Part shown: one piece after another, positions 35,701 through 44,180 of the stretch
How the letters are laid out: each line of letters begins with the position of its first letter
Numbering within the stretch: the first letter of the stretch is position 1
Assembly (NCBI GenBank): GCA_903900335.1
Contig: CAIUMP010000022.1
Coordinates: 111,989-175,988, forward strand
Length of the DNA: 64,000 nt
Direction: 5' to 3'
From: an uncultured Ignavibacteriota bacterium
GTDB taxonomy: Bacteria; Bacteroidota; Ignavibacteria; Palsa-1295
Notes under the pieces: model-generated
The model's input: only the letters and a program-made list of their open reading frames with translations
What the model was told of the DNA's origin: nothing
Database searches by the model: none
Position numbers and translations under genes: made by a program

Positions 35701-36915
35701 TGGCCGTCGTCAGGAATTGGTATCTCTGGCGTGAATGCACAGCGTTCGTTTGGGATTTACAATACCGGACCACAATACCATTGGACATCATCCCTTGCAC
35801 CTAACGATTTGAGGCTCTATAGGGATGCACCACCTGCATCTGATTTGTACATAAACGGTCTATCCTACGGCATCGGTAATGATCCTCCAGTAAGTGGCGT
35901 CAAACAGTACACGATTGCTTCCGCTACCGCCGATATCGGGGCGCTTAAGGGCACTTACGATACTGCGCTTGGCGTAGATTTGTATCGTTCTGAGTTACGC
36001 GTGAAGGACTCCCGTTCGGTCATATTCAAGTGGGGGAAGATTTACGTGGAGGACACAACCCTCGCCTCCCCTATTCGAGAAGTGATGCTCCACGACGGGC
36101 ATCCTGATTCGATGGGGTTTGCATCGCACAACGCGATGCGGGACTCGATTTTTGCGACGGAGTGGTTCAACTGGCCTGTGAGCGCACAAATTCGGTATGA
36201 TCGCTCTTTGCTAGCGCCGCAACGCGGTTACTGGGTAGATACAATTCTATCAACCATCATTGACAGCACTACCTACTATGACACTGTGCCGCGATTCCAT
36301 CCCGATAGCCTCAACCGCGATTCGAGTTTTCATGTCACGGGGTTGCACATGAAATACACCGTGGAGTTGGTTCACTCGAACGGACACATCGATACTGTGG
36401 AGCAGATGGACTACGCTCCATACAGCCACCTCAATATTACCCCTCTGACGGTCCACATTGACAACGCCGGTTCATCGGCGGATACGGTAATGCTCCGCGT
36501 TCGAGGTGATTTCGCAAATGTACCTGACGACGATTCGCTCGTTGAGTTTACGCGCGAAACAATGCTCGGACTTTATCAGACATACGGCGATACAACAATT
36601 GCGGTCGGCACAGGAGGTGGGTTCGTTACTCCATCGGGCGGTTCCTGTCTTACTGCAATCGGCCCTTATCCGACACCCTCTGCTCCTAATGCAGGGAATG
36701 TTTCAATTCTGGTGCATTACTGCTCTTCCGGTTTCGCTATCACCGCGCAAGTCTATAACGTTAGTGGTGCGATGGTTGGCCCTACTGTTACCTTCACGTC
36801 AGATGGTCAATTATGGGATCGGCTGGCGATACCTGCGCCTTCGATGACGGGTGCATATTATATTCACGTCAGCGTCGGTGGTTCTACTACCGTTCTTCCT
36901 TATACTGTATTTTAA
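32770..36915 (+). CDS. Giant secreted protein with sialidase/BNR-like region and sorting-like C-terminus
   Basis: 1381 residues from the ATG giving MKQFIRSRGMRYVSKIAFML; the signal peptide ends near THAQ. An ATG nine codons later is an alternative. The N-terminal third has strand-turn blocks such as FLSFSTDDGSTWSS and DMGVSQDGTVYLLWRQ, as in BNR/sialidase-like propellers. The middle is not recognised. The end, with NVSILVHYC, ITAQVYNVSGAMV and GAYYIHVSVGG, resembles a T9SS sorting domain. No catalytic set of a sialidase can be assigned. Probably a surface adhesin or cargo protein. A terminator follows at once. Confidence 0.8.
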   Translation: MKQFIRSRGMRYVSKIAFMLGIVSVLVSPRDTHAQTYPQISGNDFARECTIALKPDGNGTHLVAAYYEEGLIKNVKTKKGTTSTSTTSWSTTETPMDKSPDGSAYADLRDEKLAYRNPGSSPELLMVYRVGKAGAEGTFLSFSTDDGSTWSSHSSTPKTLELMTNSDGHTTRRPVIATDITSQISGKMNNAYIAWTIKNGTVNDASNAVMVCTVSAGSYTKSTPVTIYAGSSTVEVDVCDMGVSQDGTVYLLWRQTDVTTHMRSLFIATLPNNSTTWSIPTTPFVSSSPQPSSVDLGFEQEYQDYPCMTISTTDCSSEKLFVAYTQKPASTSANGQSDLFLIKTALPLPSSPTWVSATSESDGNVDADGVTHADAVNYASYTNTASFLYQFEPQLAPDGQDGVFLLYYSAQETGLLAHPQQPCATIFETGAHGGQRSISTLSNTATARDVSDYAGIIWNPILYLAHAVWTDPGASGAPEVFGGNITSSPLQGPSGSIPDVGDLGFSNQRRIVMTGNKAHIVGIGGPGSGSTDKPHAIWYSEQSANPSGTITNWLPPLQISDDLNSEGGEVLSTQPVIGVYEHGGPNPQKAIAVVWGVEDRAGVDGTQLYIRVKEFKNCDAGDISDWSPIISGEVLSLSRHPNGVIPTVAPLTSTISGTTDRNLIGWVITFPSTLGQQMLSVTLLRGPQTGSGVRLYNERWREYSDLNIVPTVGYNSVTPNMGTWFNSHAFVSSTSNESKGNGFSPANTGDITHEVVFTGDGLEPATGAWVVKNVTYNTSGAQLGELSTVTPPKQISSPKPKPPFGFLPSTVSYDRNPSITITSTGQKLASWEHIDGFLLPTISSQILFPGGCIYPDENSSSIRMAQTDKSGTWSPIKDAITDLALDVQFRWLLNPSETAFPKTHLTDATNAYSDEDPGAAEMLYWQHNKLVPGPACTYSVSTVDKLHERQFVEPKGDNHSSFQGKWNTVDPVGGSPVWPSSGIGISGVNAQRSFGIYNTGPQYHWTSSLAPNDLRLYRDAPPASDLYINGLSYGIGNDPPVSGVKQYTIASATADIGALKGTYDTALGVDLYRSELRVKDSRSVIFKWGKIYVEDTTLASPIREVMLHDGHPDSMGFASHNAMRDSIFATEWFNWPVSAQIRYDRSLLAPQRGYWVDTILSTIIDSTTYYDTVPRFHPDSLNRDSSFHVTGLHMKYTVELVHSNGHIDTVEQMDYAPYSHLNITPLTVHIDNAGSSADTVMLRVRGDFANVPDDDSLVEFTRETMLGLYQTYGDTTIAVGTGGGFVTPSGGSCLTAIGPYPTPSAPNAGNVSILVHYCSSGFAITAQVYNVSGAMVGPTVTFTSDGQLWDRLAIPAPSMTGAYYIHVSVGGSTTVLPYTVF

Positions 36916-36921
36916 CCTCAA

Positions 36922-36958
36922 TCCGGGAACGACAGCTGTGCCGTTCCCGGATTTTTTT
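36922..36958 (+). terminator. Intrinsic terminator after the giant gene
   Basis: TCCGGGAACG-(GC-rich loop)-CGTTCCCGGA followed by TTTTTTT, 7 bases after the stop. The next gene starts 8 bases later, so it needs its own promoter or depends on read-through. Confidence 0.88.
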
Positions 36959-36965
36959 ATCGCGT

Positions 36966-38285
36966 ATGCGAACAATCGTTTTTATCTTTCTTGCTTCCAT
37001 CGGGTTAACCTCGGAAGTAGGTGCGCAGTGGAGGAAGATTGCTGACTTCATCGGGACAGACCATGATTTGTTCAGGGGCAGCGAACCGGTTACCTGCGTC
37101 TATTTTCTCGATCTTCCTGGCCCACCCCGAATCGGATTTGTAGGCACTGAGTCCGAGTTGCACAAGACCACAGACGGTGGACGTTCTTGGAAGAGCGTGT
37201 GGGGCAACGGAGGTAGCTATGATCGTTACTATCCCTCAGATATATTTTTTAAGGATAGCATGGTCGGGTGGTTTACTGTTTATAATCAGGCCCAGAGCAC
37301 CGACGATGCGTGCTACCGCACGACCGACGGTGGGGAGCACTGGGTTAAGCTCATGGGTCCCGGCTTTCAACGAGCTGCGACTAGCGTTTTCTACTGCGCT
37401 CCTACCAACCGGTTACTTCTGAGCAACGATACAGCGATTCGAATCTCTACGGACTATGGTGACACCTGGTCCATTACATTACGGTATATGGCGTTTACTT
37501 TTTCCTTCTGGTCCCCTCTGAAGGGAGTAATACCAGTTTCTCCATATCCCTATACTAGTGGTTTCTGGCTCACAACTTCGGACGGCGGGGTAACCTGGGA
37601 TTCCATGGTACCACAGAACGTTTTGGGTGGAGAAATTCTCGCGATACCTGGGACTTCAAGCTGTTTCATTGCGACCTATGGTTGGAATCGTCTAATTCAG
37701 CGGAGTGACGATTTTGGCCATACCTGGCGGGTGATAGCTGATCTGACCGCAGATTCATCGGTGTACTGCACGGGCATAATTAGGGGCGATTTATCTCGTC
37801 TTTTCATCCAGACTGATTCCGGGATGTTCGTTTCAGTTGACGAAGGGGTGACATGGAAGAAGGATGACGGACCAAGCTACGTCACGAATTTTACAAATGA
37901 TCGCTTCTATGCCGCTAAGGGTGTTACGATAGCTGGTATGACCTATAGTGATGGGTTTATTAAAGGGGGCGGTCTTTGGGAAGAGGATTGGCCGCAGTCG
38001 GGTGTCGCGCGTTCAGCATCTAAAGACACCGGTGTGTTCGTAACCGAAAACCCCTTCGATAAGCTAACCACCCTCCACTTCACGCTCTCGGAGGTATCCT
38101 ACACGAAAGTAGATGTGCTGGATGTGCTTGGCCGGGAAGTTGCCGTTGTTGGCACTGGCCACATCTTAGATGCTGGTGAGCACCAACTGCCGGTAGATTT
38201 GAGCGGCTGCACTGCTGGCACTTACTACCTGCGCATATCGCTCGGCACCGGAGAAGTGCGCACGGTGAAGCTGGTGAAGAAATAG
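36966..38285 (+). CDS. T9SS-secreted protein with BNR/YCF48-like propeller
   Basis: 439 residues from the ATG giving MRTIVFIFLASIGLTSEVGA, a signal peptide ending at GAQ. Asp-box-like blades are clear: LHKTTDGGRSWKSVW, CYRTTDGGEHWVKL, RISTDYGDTWSI, LTTSDGGVTWDSM and FVSVDEGVTWKK. The end has KVDVLDVLGREVAVV, LDAGEHQLPVDLSGC and GTYYLRISLG, a complete T9SS sorting domain. Similar in layout to the proteins at 28215 and 55562. It starts just after the terminator of the giant gene. Confidence 0.88.
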   Translation: MRTIVFIFLASIGLTSEVGAQWRKIADFIGTDHDLFRGSEPVTCVYFLDLPGPPRIGFVGTESELHKTTDGGRSWKSVWGNGGSYDRYYPSDIFFKDSMVGWFTVYNQAQSTDDACYRTTDGGEHWVKLMGPGFQRAATSVFYCAPTNRLLLSNDTAIRISTDYGDTWSITLRYMAFTFSFWSPLKGVIPVSPYPYTSGFWLTTSDGGVTWDSMVPQNVLGGEILAIPGTSSCFIATYGWNRLIQRSDDFGHTWRVIADLTADSSVYCTGIIRGDLSRLFIQTDSGMFVSVDEGVTWKKDDGPSYVTNFTNDRFYAAKGVTIAGMTYSDGFIKGGGLWEEDWPQSGVARSASKDTGVFVTENPFDKLTTLHFTLSEVSYTKVDVLDVLGREVAVVGTGHILDAGEHQLPVDLSGCTAGTYYLRISLGTGEVRTVKLVKK

Positions 38286-38296
38286 AAACTTCGAGC

Positions 38297-38322
38297 AAAG
38301 GGCGGGAACATCCCGCCCTTTT
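38297..38322. terminator. Terminator between convergent genes
   Basis: AAAGGGCGGGA-ACA-TCCCGCCCTTTT is a strong stem with T-runs on both strands, 11 bases after the cargo gene stop and 24 before the P5C dehydrogenase end. It probably works in both directions. Confidence 0.88.
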
Positions 38323-38346
38323 GCTATTCAGAATCTCAACCCGCCC

Positions 38347-39972
38347 TTACTTCCGCTTCCCCACCACCTTCTTCGGTGCTGCCTTTTTTGCCACGGGCTT
38401 TTTCTTCGGCGCTGGCGTCACCTTCTCCGCAATGCTCTTTGCTTGCAGGAAGAGTTGGAGATAATCGTGTCCACCGGCCTTAGAGTCGGTGCCGGACATA
38501 TTGAATCCACCAAACGGGTGCGCGCCAACCATCGCACCCGTACACTTGCGGTTGATATAGAGATTCCCAACGAAGAACTCCTTCTCCGCGCGCTCGATGT
38601 TCTTGCGGCTCTTGGAATAAATGGCGCCAGTTAGTCCGTACTCGGTGTTGTTCGCAACTTCGATCGCTTCATCGAAATTCTTCACTGGGATGAGCGCGAG
38701 CACCGGTCCGAAAATTTCCTCTTGGGAGATGCGTGCATTCGGCTTGATGTCCGCGATTACGGTAGGAGCAATGTAGTAGCCCTCATCACCAACGGTGTTA
38801 CCACCCGCAACGACGCGGCCTTCCGTCTTACCGATCTCGATATACTCCTGAATAGACTTGAACGCGCGAGCGCTCGCAACTGGGCCGACCCGTTTGTTCA
38901 ATGCTGGATCACCAACTTCCAGTGCATTCACCCTATCGGCGATCTTCTGCACCATCTTGTTATAGACGGCCTGATCGATGATCGCGCGCGAACACGCAGA
39001 GCACTTCTGCCCCTGGAATCCATAGGCGCTTGCAACGATACCATCAGCGGCGCTATCGAGATCGGCGTCCTTCGCAACGATGATGGAGTCCTTGCCACCC
39101 ATTTCAGCAACTACGCGCTTGATCCACTTCTGTCCTGGACGATGTGTCGCGGCGTTTTGTGCCACACGCAAACCGACATCCTTCGAACCCGTGAACGACA
39201 CAAAGCGTGTGACTGGTGAATTCACAAGGTGATCGCCAACCTCACCGCCAGGTGCGGTCACATAGTTCAGCACGCCCTTTGGTAATCCCGCCTCTTCCAT
39301 GATCTCGACGAACAGCCAGCCCATCATCGGCGAATCGCTCGATGGCTTGAGCACAACCGTGTTGCCTGTAACGATCGCTGCGCTTGACATGCCGACCAAA
39401 ATCGCGAACGGGAAATTCCACGGTGGGATCACGACACCAACTCCCATTGGAATATACTCCATCCAATCCTTCTCACCCTTGAGTTGAACCACTGGTTGAG
39501 GTCCGCCGAGGCGCATCATCTCGCGTGCGTAGTACTCTAGGAAGTCTATTCCCTCGGCGGTATCGCCATCGGCCTCCGCCCAGTTCTTGCCGACTTCGAG
39601 GCACATCCACGCGTTGATCTCATAACGGCGGCGGCGAGCGATCTTCGCGGCCTTGAAGAGAAGATTTGCGCGCTTCTCGTACGGCACCTTGCTCCACGTC
39701 TTGAACGTCTCCGCCGCAACCTGAAGCGCCTTCTCCGCATGATCGACCGTCCCCTTCGAGAACTTCCCGATCACTGACGTCGGATGCGCCGGATTCGTAG
39801 AAGAAATCGTGTCCTGCGTCAAAATCTTCTGCCCGCCAATGACAAGCGGATACTTCTTGCCAAGCTTTTTCTTAGCGGCCGCGAGCGCGGTTTCCATTGC
39901 GCGACGCTCCGTCGGGAGTGAATAATCTTTATATTCTTCGTTCTTAAATGCTGGGATTTTGGTCTTGGCCAT
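38347..39972 (-). CDS. pruA: 1-pyrroline-5-carboxylate dehydrogenase (glutamate semialdehyde dehydrogenase)
   Basis: 541 residues. The aldehyde dehydrogenase features are present: IPPWNFPFAI for NAD binding, FTGSKDVGLRV, the Glu region VAEMGGKDSIIV, the catalytic Cys in GFQGQKCSACSRAI, and EIFGPVLALIPV. The N-terminal part with YPLVIGGQKILTQDTI and the C-terminal GTDSKAGGHDYLQLFLQ match the single-domain P5C dehydrogenases, which complete proline breakdown to glutamate. The last 25 residues form a Lys/Ala/Pro tail (PKKKPVAKKAAPKK) not usual in the family. No proline dehydrogenase is adjacent. Confidence 0.92.
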   Translation of the reverse strand: MAKTKIPAFKNEEYKDYSLPTERRAMETALAAAKKKLGKKYPLVIGGQKILTQDTISSTNPAHPTSVIGKFSKGTVDHAEKALQVAAETFKTWSKVPYEKRANLLFKAAKIARRRRYEINAWMCLEVGKNWAEADGDTAEGIDFLEYYAREMMRLGGPQPVVQLKGEKDWMEYIPMGVGVVIPPWNFPFAILVGMSSAAIVTGNTVVLKPSSDSPMMGWLFVEIMEEAGLPKGVLNYVTAPGGEVGDHLVNSPVTRFVSFTGSKDVGLRVAQNAATHRPGQKWIKRVVAEMGGKDSIIVAKDADLDSAADGIVASAYGFQGQKCSACSRAIIDQAVYNKMVQKIADRVNALEVGDPALNKRVGPVASARAFKSIQEYIEIGKTEGRVVAGGNTVGDEGYYIAPTVIADIKPNARISQEEIFGPVLALIPVKNFDEAIEVANNTEYGLTGAIYSKSRKNIERAEKEFFVGNLYINRKCTGAMVGAHPFGGFNMSGTDSKAGGHDYLQLFLQAKSIAEKVTPAPKKKPVAKKAAPKKVVGKRK

Positions 39973-40049
39973 GGTGTGATAATGTGAGATGCAAACCGGA
40001 AAATTCTTGTGGGGCGCTAAACAACAAAAATGGCGGAATGCTCCGTCAC

Positions 40050-40478
40050 TTAGTTCGATGCCAAGCCCAGCAATGTGCGAAGCTCCGGCACCCGCCCCAT
40101 TAATGCATCCCGCACTACGCGAAATCTCGCCAATTGTTCCTCGTGCGTCCCACCGCCCGCAGGATCATTCATCCCCCAGTGTAGCTTTGTCACCTTGATC
40201 GGAAGTATCGGGCAAACCTCCTCGGCGCAGAGCGTTATCACCAGATCGAGACCAGAAAGCTCAATGTCATCCACCGATTTTGAATATTGCGCGGAAATAT
40301 CAACGCCTATCTCCCGCATGACCTCCATCGCAATTGGATTCAAGCGCGATGGATTCGAGCCCGCGCTTTGAACCCGAACCGATTCTCCAAAATAATTTCG
40401 TGCGATCCCCTCTGCCAATTGACTACGGGCAGAGTTGGCCACACAGAGAAAAAGCACGGATGGCTTCTTGGCTTCCAT
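40050..40478 (-). CDS. arsC: Arsenate reductase, low-molecular-weight phosphatase type
   Basis: 142 residues. The P-loop is CVANSARS (C12 to R18), the redox pair is C84 and C89 in ITLCAEEVC, and D105 in MNDPAG is the acid residue. This is the thioredoxin-coupled arsenate reductase class, which turns arsenate into arsenite for export. It lies 4 bases after the acr3 gene on the same strand, so the two are one operon. The thioredoxin itself is not nearby. Confidence 0.93.
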   Translation of the reverse strand: MEAKKPSVLFLCVANSARSQLAEGIARNYFGESVRVQSAGSNPSRLNPIAMEVMREIGVDISAQYSKSVDDIELSGLDLVITLCAEEVCPILPIKVTKLHWGMNDPAGGGTHEEQLARFRVVRDALMGRVPELRTLLGLASN

Positions 40479-40482
40479 TATC

Positions 40483-41583
40483 TTATCTCGTACTCCCCAT
40501 CACTTCATCCTGCGAGTTGTAGAATCTCTTGCGAGCCCAGAGCGCGAGATAAACCAACCCCACGAGCGCAGGCACTTCAATTAGCGGCCCAACAACACCG
40601 GCGAGCGCCTCGCCGGAGGTAACACCAAATACCCCGATCGCCACGGCGATCGCTAATTCAAAATTATTCCCCGAGGCAGTGAACGACAACGTTACATTTC
40701 GCCCATAGGGCAGGCGAAGCCTTAGGCCGAGCAGAAAGGAGAAGGACCACATCAGGAGGAAATAGACGATCAATGGTAGCGCTATGCGGGCAACATCCCA
40801 CGGTTGCGAGGTGCTCGTTTTGCCTTGAAGTGCGAAGAGAACTGTGATGGTAAAAAGCAGTCCCCACAGGGCGAACGGCGAAATGCGCGGCAGAAAGATC
40901 TTCTCATACCATTTACTCCCCCGCTGCCGGATGCCGATCACACGAGTGAAGAATCCCGCAACAAGCGGCACTCCGAGGAAGATCAACACGATTCGCGCTA
41001 TCTCCCAGATGGAAATATCCAACGAGTGTTCCTGCCAGCCCAGCCACCTCGGGAGCAACTCGAGGTACAAATAACCAAGCAGCGAATACGCGAATATCTG
41101 GAACACGGAGTTTACCGCCACGAGCAGCGCAGCGGCTTCTCGATCTCCGCATGCGAGGTCATTCCATATGAGTACCATGGCGATGCAACGCGCCAAGCCG
41201 ACGATGATGAGCCCGGTGCGGTATGTTGGAAGATCCGGCAAAAATATCCATGCGAGCACGAACATCAACGCGGGACCGAGCACCCAGTTCAGCAACAGTG
41301 ACGGAAGCAGCAATCGGCGGTCGCCGACAATGCTTCCGATGCGATTGTATTGAACTTTCGCCAACACTGGATACATCATGGCGAAGAGTCCAAGCGCTAT
41401 GGGCATGGAAATGCCACCGACTTTCGCCGCGTCGAGAGCAGTATTCAGTGCAGGAAACATTCGACCAAGCGCGAGCCCCAGCGCCATCGCAATGCCGATC
41501 CACACCGGCAGATACCTGTCCAGCGTGCTCAAACGCTCCAGAGGATTTTCCTGATACTTTGTACTGTCCGCTGTCATCATCAT
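40483..41583 (-). CDS. acr3: Arsenite efflux transporter, ACR3 family
   Basis: 366 residues from the first of three ATGs in a row (41583, 41580, 41577); a longer frame upstream lacks the family's character. Ten hydrophobic segments are visible. [16 protein letters not shown] starts the first; [16 protein letters not shown] holds the conserved Cys of the arsenite path; [20 protein letters not shown] is the later signature. It exports arsenite using the proton gradient and works with the downstream arsC. No arsR regulator is linked. Confidence 0.92.
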   Translation of the reverse strand: MMMTADSTKYQENPLERLSTLDRYLPVWIGIAMALGLALGRMFPALNTALDAAKVGGISMPIALGLFAMMYPVLAKVQYNRIGSIVGDRRLLLPSLLLNWVLGPALMFVLAWIFLPDLPTYRTGLIIVGLARCIAMVLIWNDLACGDREAAALLVAVNSVFQIFAYSLLGYLYLELLPRWLGWQEHSLDISIWEIARIVLIFLGVPLVAGFFTRVIGIRQRGSKWYEKIFLPRISPFALWGLLFTITVLFALQGKTSTSQPWDVARIALPLIVYFLLMWSFSFLLGLRLRLPYGRNVTLSFTASGNNFELAIAVAIGVFGVTSGEALAGVVGPLIEVPALVGLVYLALWARKRFYNSQDEVMGSTR

Positions 41584-41890
41584 AGCAATTTTGGCGACCT
41601 CGCTCGCGCTAGTGTCGAAAGGTGCACGGGTGAGGCCATCTCTGATTTTGGTTGTATAGGCTCCCAAATGCTTCTTTCGTTTCCCGCCCGCAAAATGGTA
41701 ATGATTTGGTAACGCGTCCCGTGCGCAAACTTCGTGAGGGCAAGAACGGCAACAACGTGCATTTTCAAATTCACCATAATTGCTGGATTCTCCCCCACGG
41801 TTGGGGTGTTGGTCTTGCTTCGTTTGCTACTCTCACTCACATTCGGAGAGCGAAGAGACGAATAATACGCAACGCACAAACAGTACTCCC
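41584..41890. other. Intergenic stretch between divergent genes
   Basis: About 307 bases upstream of both acr3 and the YncE-like gene. No convincing reading frame and no repeat is seen. A regulator site for arsenic would be expected here, but no clear inverted repeat of the ArsR kind is visible. Confidence 0.6.
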
Positions 41891-42922
41891 ATGCTTCACA
41901 CTCGGTTCATCGCATCACTTTGTTTGCTTTCGCTGTCGCTCATGCCTACTCTTGGGCACAGCCAGGTCAAAGACTACCACTTCATGAAGAAGACCGTCGT
42001 CGGTGGTGAGGGCGGATGGGACTTCATCACCGCCGACCCTATCAACGAGCGCCTCTACATCGCGCACGGCGCGCAGGTGGATCTCTATGATCTCGAGCAT
42101 GACTCGATCGTCGGGCACATTCCTCACACGGAAGGTGTGCACGGCATCGCCATTGCTGACAGGGACCAACACGCGTTCATCTCCTGCGGAAAATCCAACA
42201 CCGTGCTGATGGTGGATATGCGCACGGGAGACACCATGAAGCGCATTCCCGTCGGTGAGAAGCCGGACGCCATCATCTATGACCTTGCCACGAAGCACAT
42301 CTTTGTAATGAATGCCAAGAGCAACGACATCACGTTGCTCGAATCCGTTTCAGGTGATGTCGTGACCACGATCAAGCTAACGAGTAACCCGGAGTTTGCC
42401 GTTTCAGATGAGAGCGGTCACGTCTATGTCAATCTCGAAGACGCGGGGAAAGTGGTGAAGATCAATGCAAATTTCAACACAGTCGAAAAGGTCTGGTCTA
42501 TCGGTGCGGGTAAAGGGCCAACAGGAATTGCGATGGATCGCGGCTCCAACCGATTATTTATCGGATGTGCCAATGAGATGATGCTTGTGATGAATGCTGA
42601 TAACGGTAAGATCCTAAAGCAGATCAAGATCGGGAAGGGTTGCGATTTTGTTGCCTTCGATCCGTTTACAAAGTACGCATTTGCCTCATGTGGTGACGGC
42701 ACGACAACGATCGTTCATGAGGTCACACCGAAAGATTTCAAGGTAGTCCAATCACTTGCCACCCAACGCGGCGCCCGCACAATGGCACTCGATCCGCGAA
42801 GCCATTTTATCTACCTACCAACCGCAGAGTTTGGTCCCACACCCGCCGCAACAAAGGAGAATACGAATCCCCGACCTTCGATCATTCCTGGGTCATTCAC
42901 GATTCTAAAGTATGGGCCGTGA
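41891..42922 (+). CDS. YncE-like periplasmic beta-propeller
   Basis: 343 residues from the ATG giving MLHTRFIASLCLLSLSLMPT, a signal peptide ending at GHSQ. Repeats of the YncE/NHL type follow: RLYIAHGAQVDLYDLE, HAFISCGKSNTVLMVD, HIFVMNAKSNDITLLE, HVYVNLEDAGKVVKI, RLFIGCANEMMLVMN. The repeats are strong and regular, predicting a seven-bladed propeller. Such proteins are found in the periplasm with unknown ligands. It has no sorting domain. It is divergent from the arsenic genes but not obviously related. Confidence 0.85.
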   Translation: MLHTRFIASLCLLSLSLMPTLGHSQVKDYHFMKKTVVGGEGGWDFITADPINERLYIAHGAQVDLYDLEHDSIVGHIPHTEGVHGIAIADRDQHAFISCGKSNTVLMVDMRTGDTMKRIPVGEKPDAIIYDLATKHIFVMNAKSNDITLLESVSGDVVTTIKLTSNPEFAVSDESGHVYVNLEDAGKVVKINANFNTVEKVWSIGAGKGPTGIAMDRGSNRLFIGCANEMMLVMNADNGKILKQIKIGKGCDFVAFDPFTKYAFASCGDGTTTIVHEVTPKDFKVVQSLATQRGARTMALDPRSHFIYLPTAEFGPTPAATKENTNPRPSIIPGSFTILKYGP

Positions 42923-42942
42923 TCGACTCGTGATTTAGCCCT

Positions 42943-44112
42943 TCATCGCTTCACAACAATCTTCTTCCAAATCGTCACCGTTCTTCCTTGCTCGTCGATG
43001 CCATCGAGTTGAAGGAAATAGGTGCCATTTGAATAATTGGACAGATCGATCACACGCGTAAATTCTCCGGGGAAGAATTGCTCGTGCTCCAGTTCGCTTC
43101 GGACTATCTTCCCTGTCACGTCCACAAGGCGAAGCGTAACATTGACAGGAATTGGCAGCGTGAATTGGATCTCCGCCTGCGCATTGTTCATCGGATCGGA
43201 GTTTCTGAGACTTAGATCAAAACGGGAGTGTGGCGTCGGCTCATCCACCGAGAGTTTAGGGCATCCCGTCCATCCATGACTGGCCACAAAGTCTATCGCT
43301 CCCCGAAGAATTCGCGTCACCCCGCTTGTTAGCAATCCCGTTTCGCCGGGACTCGTTTGCACTGGATCAGCCCAATCAAAGGAATAGAACGTCACATTGA
43401 CCAACGCATTACGATACGTCGTACCAGCACCACTATCCGCCTTCGTCTCCGGGTGGATGTTGTATGAGTATGCCCACCAATTCACTTCGTAACCGACCGT
43501 CGGCGTGATCTTCGCGGGTTTCACGACATCGGGTGATGCCGAGAGAATATTGTCCGGAAAGGAATTGTAATCAAGAAGCCGACTCGTGATTGTACCGTCG
43601 TAGGTATTCGTATCAGCTACAGGTGCATCTGCGAGGTACTTCGTGTGTAGGTACCCTTCGAGGAATTCGGAATCGACATCACTTCCATTCAATTTCAACG
43701 CACCATGCACATACCCAATGTTTTGTCCAGCAATGATGAGTGACTTCTTCTCTGTAGTTTTGCCGGAATTCAAGAACTGCTCGACTTCGCCAATCTCCTT
43801 CGTACTCAAGCCCGCTTGTCCCCTGGGATCGCCCGGAAGATGCGCGACGGACGGATCTCCGGAAGACCAGATGAGTACGCACCACGGAGCGTAGTCGATT
43901 GCTGAGCTGCCGTATTGGTTGCGATCGAGTGTGTCATAATCCGTAATCCCCAACCGTCCAAGCGCTGCCTTCACCGAGTCGCAATTTCTACGGCCATAAT
44001 CGGTCAAGCCGTTGTAGGACAGAATCGTGGGCTGCTTTCGAAGCGGCTGTGCGAGGAGTGCACATTGCGTAAGAATGCACAGCAGAATTGCAGGGACAAG
44101 TTGTTTCTTCAT
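42943..44112 (-). CDS. T9SS-secreted protein with a class I amidotransferase-like region
   Basis: 389 residues. Signal peptide MKKQLVPAILLCILTQCALL ending at LAQ. ILSYNGLTDYGRRNCDSVK, WCVLIWSSGD, and KKSLIIAGQNIGY suggest a flavodoxin or GATase-like alpha/beta fold often seen in secreted Bacteroidota proteins and next to peptidases; no catalytic triad is certain. The end, with NVTLRLVDVTGKIVRS and SNGTYFLQLDGI, is a T9SS sorting domain. Its partner gene, if any, is not evident. Confidence 0.82.
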   Translation of the reverse strand: MKKQLVPAILLCILTQCALLAQPLRKQPTILSYNGLTDYGRRNCDSVKAALGRLGITDYDTLDRNQYGSSAIDYAPWCVLIWSSGDPSVAHLPGDPRGQAGLSTKEIGEVEQFLNSGKTTEKKSLIIAGQNIGYVHGALKLNGSDVDSEFLEGYLHTKYLADAPVADTNTYDGTITSRLLDYNSFPDNILSASPDVVKPAKITPTVGYEVNWWAYSYNIHPETKADSGAGTTYRNALVNVTFYSFDWADPVQTSPGETGLLTSGVTRILRGAIDFVASHGWTGCPKLSVDEPTPHSRFDLSLRNSDPMNNAQAEIQFTLPIPVNVTLRLVDVTGKIVRSELEHEQFFPGEFTRVIDLSNYSNGTYFLQLDGIDEQGRTVTIWKKIVVKR

Positions 44113-44180
44113 GGGATTGCTACCAATCTGACACGCGAGAGGTATGGATTGTTACCGCACCGAACAAAGCGGCGCAAGCA

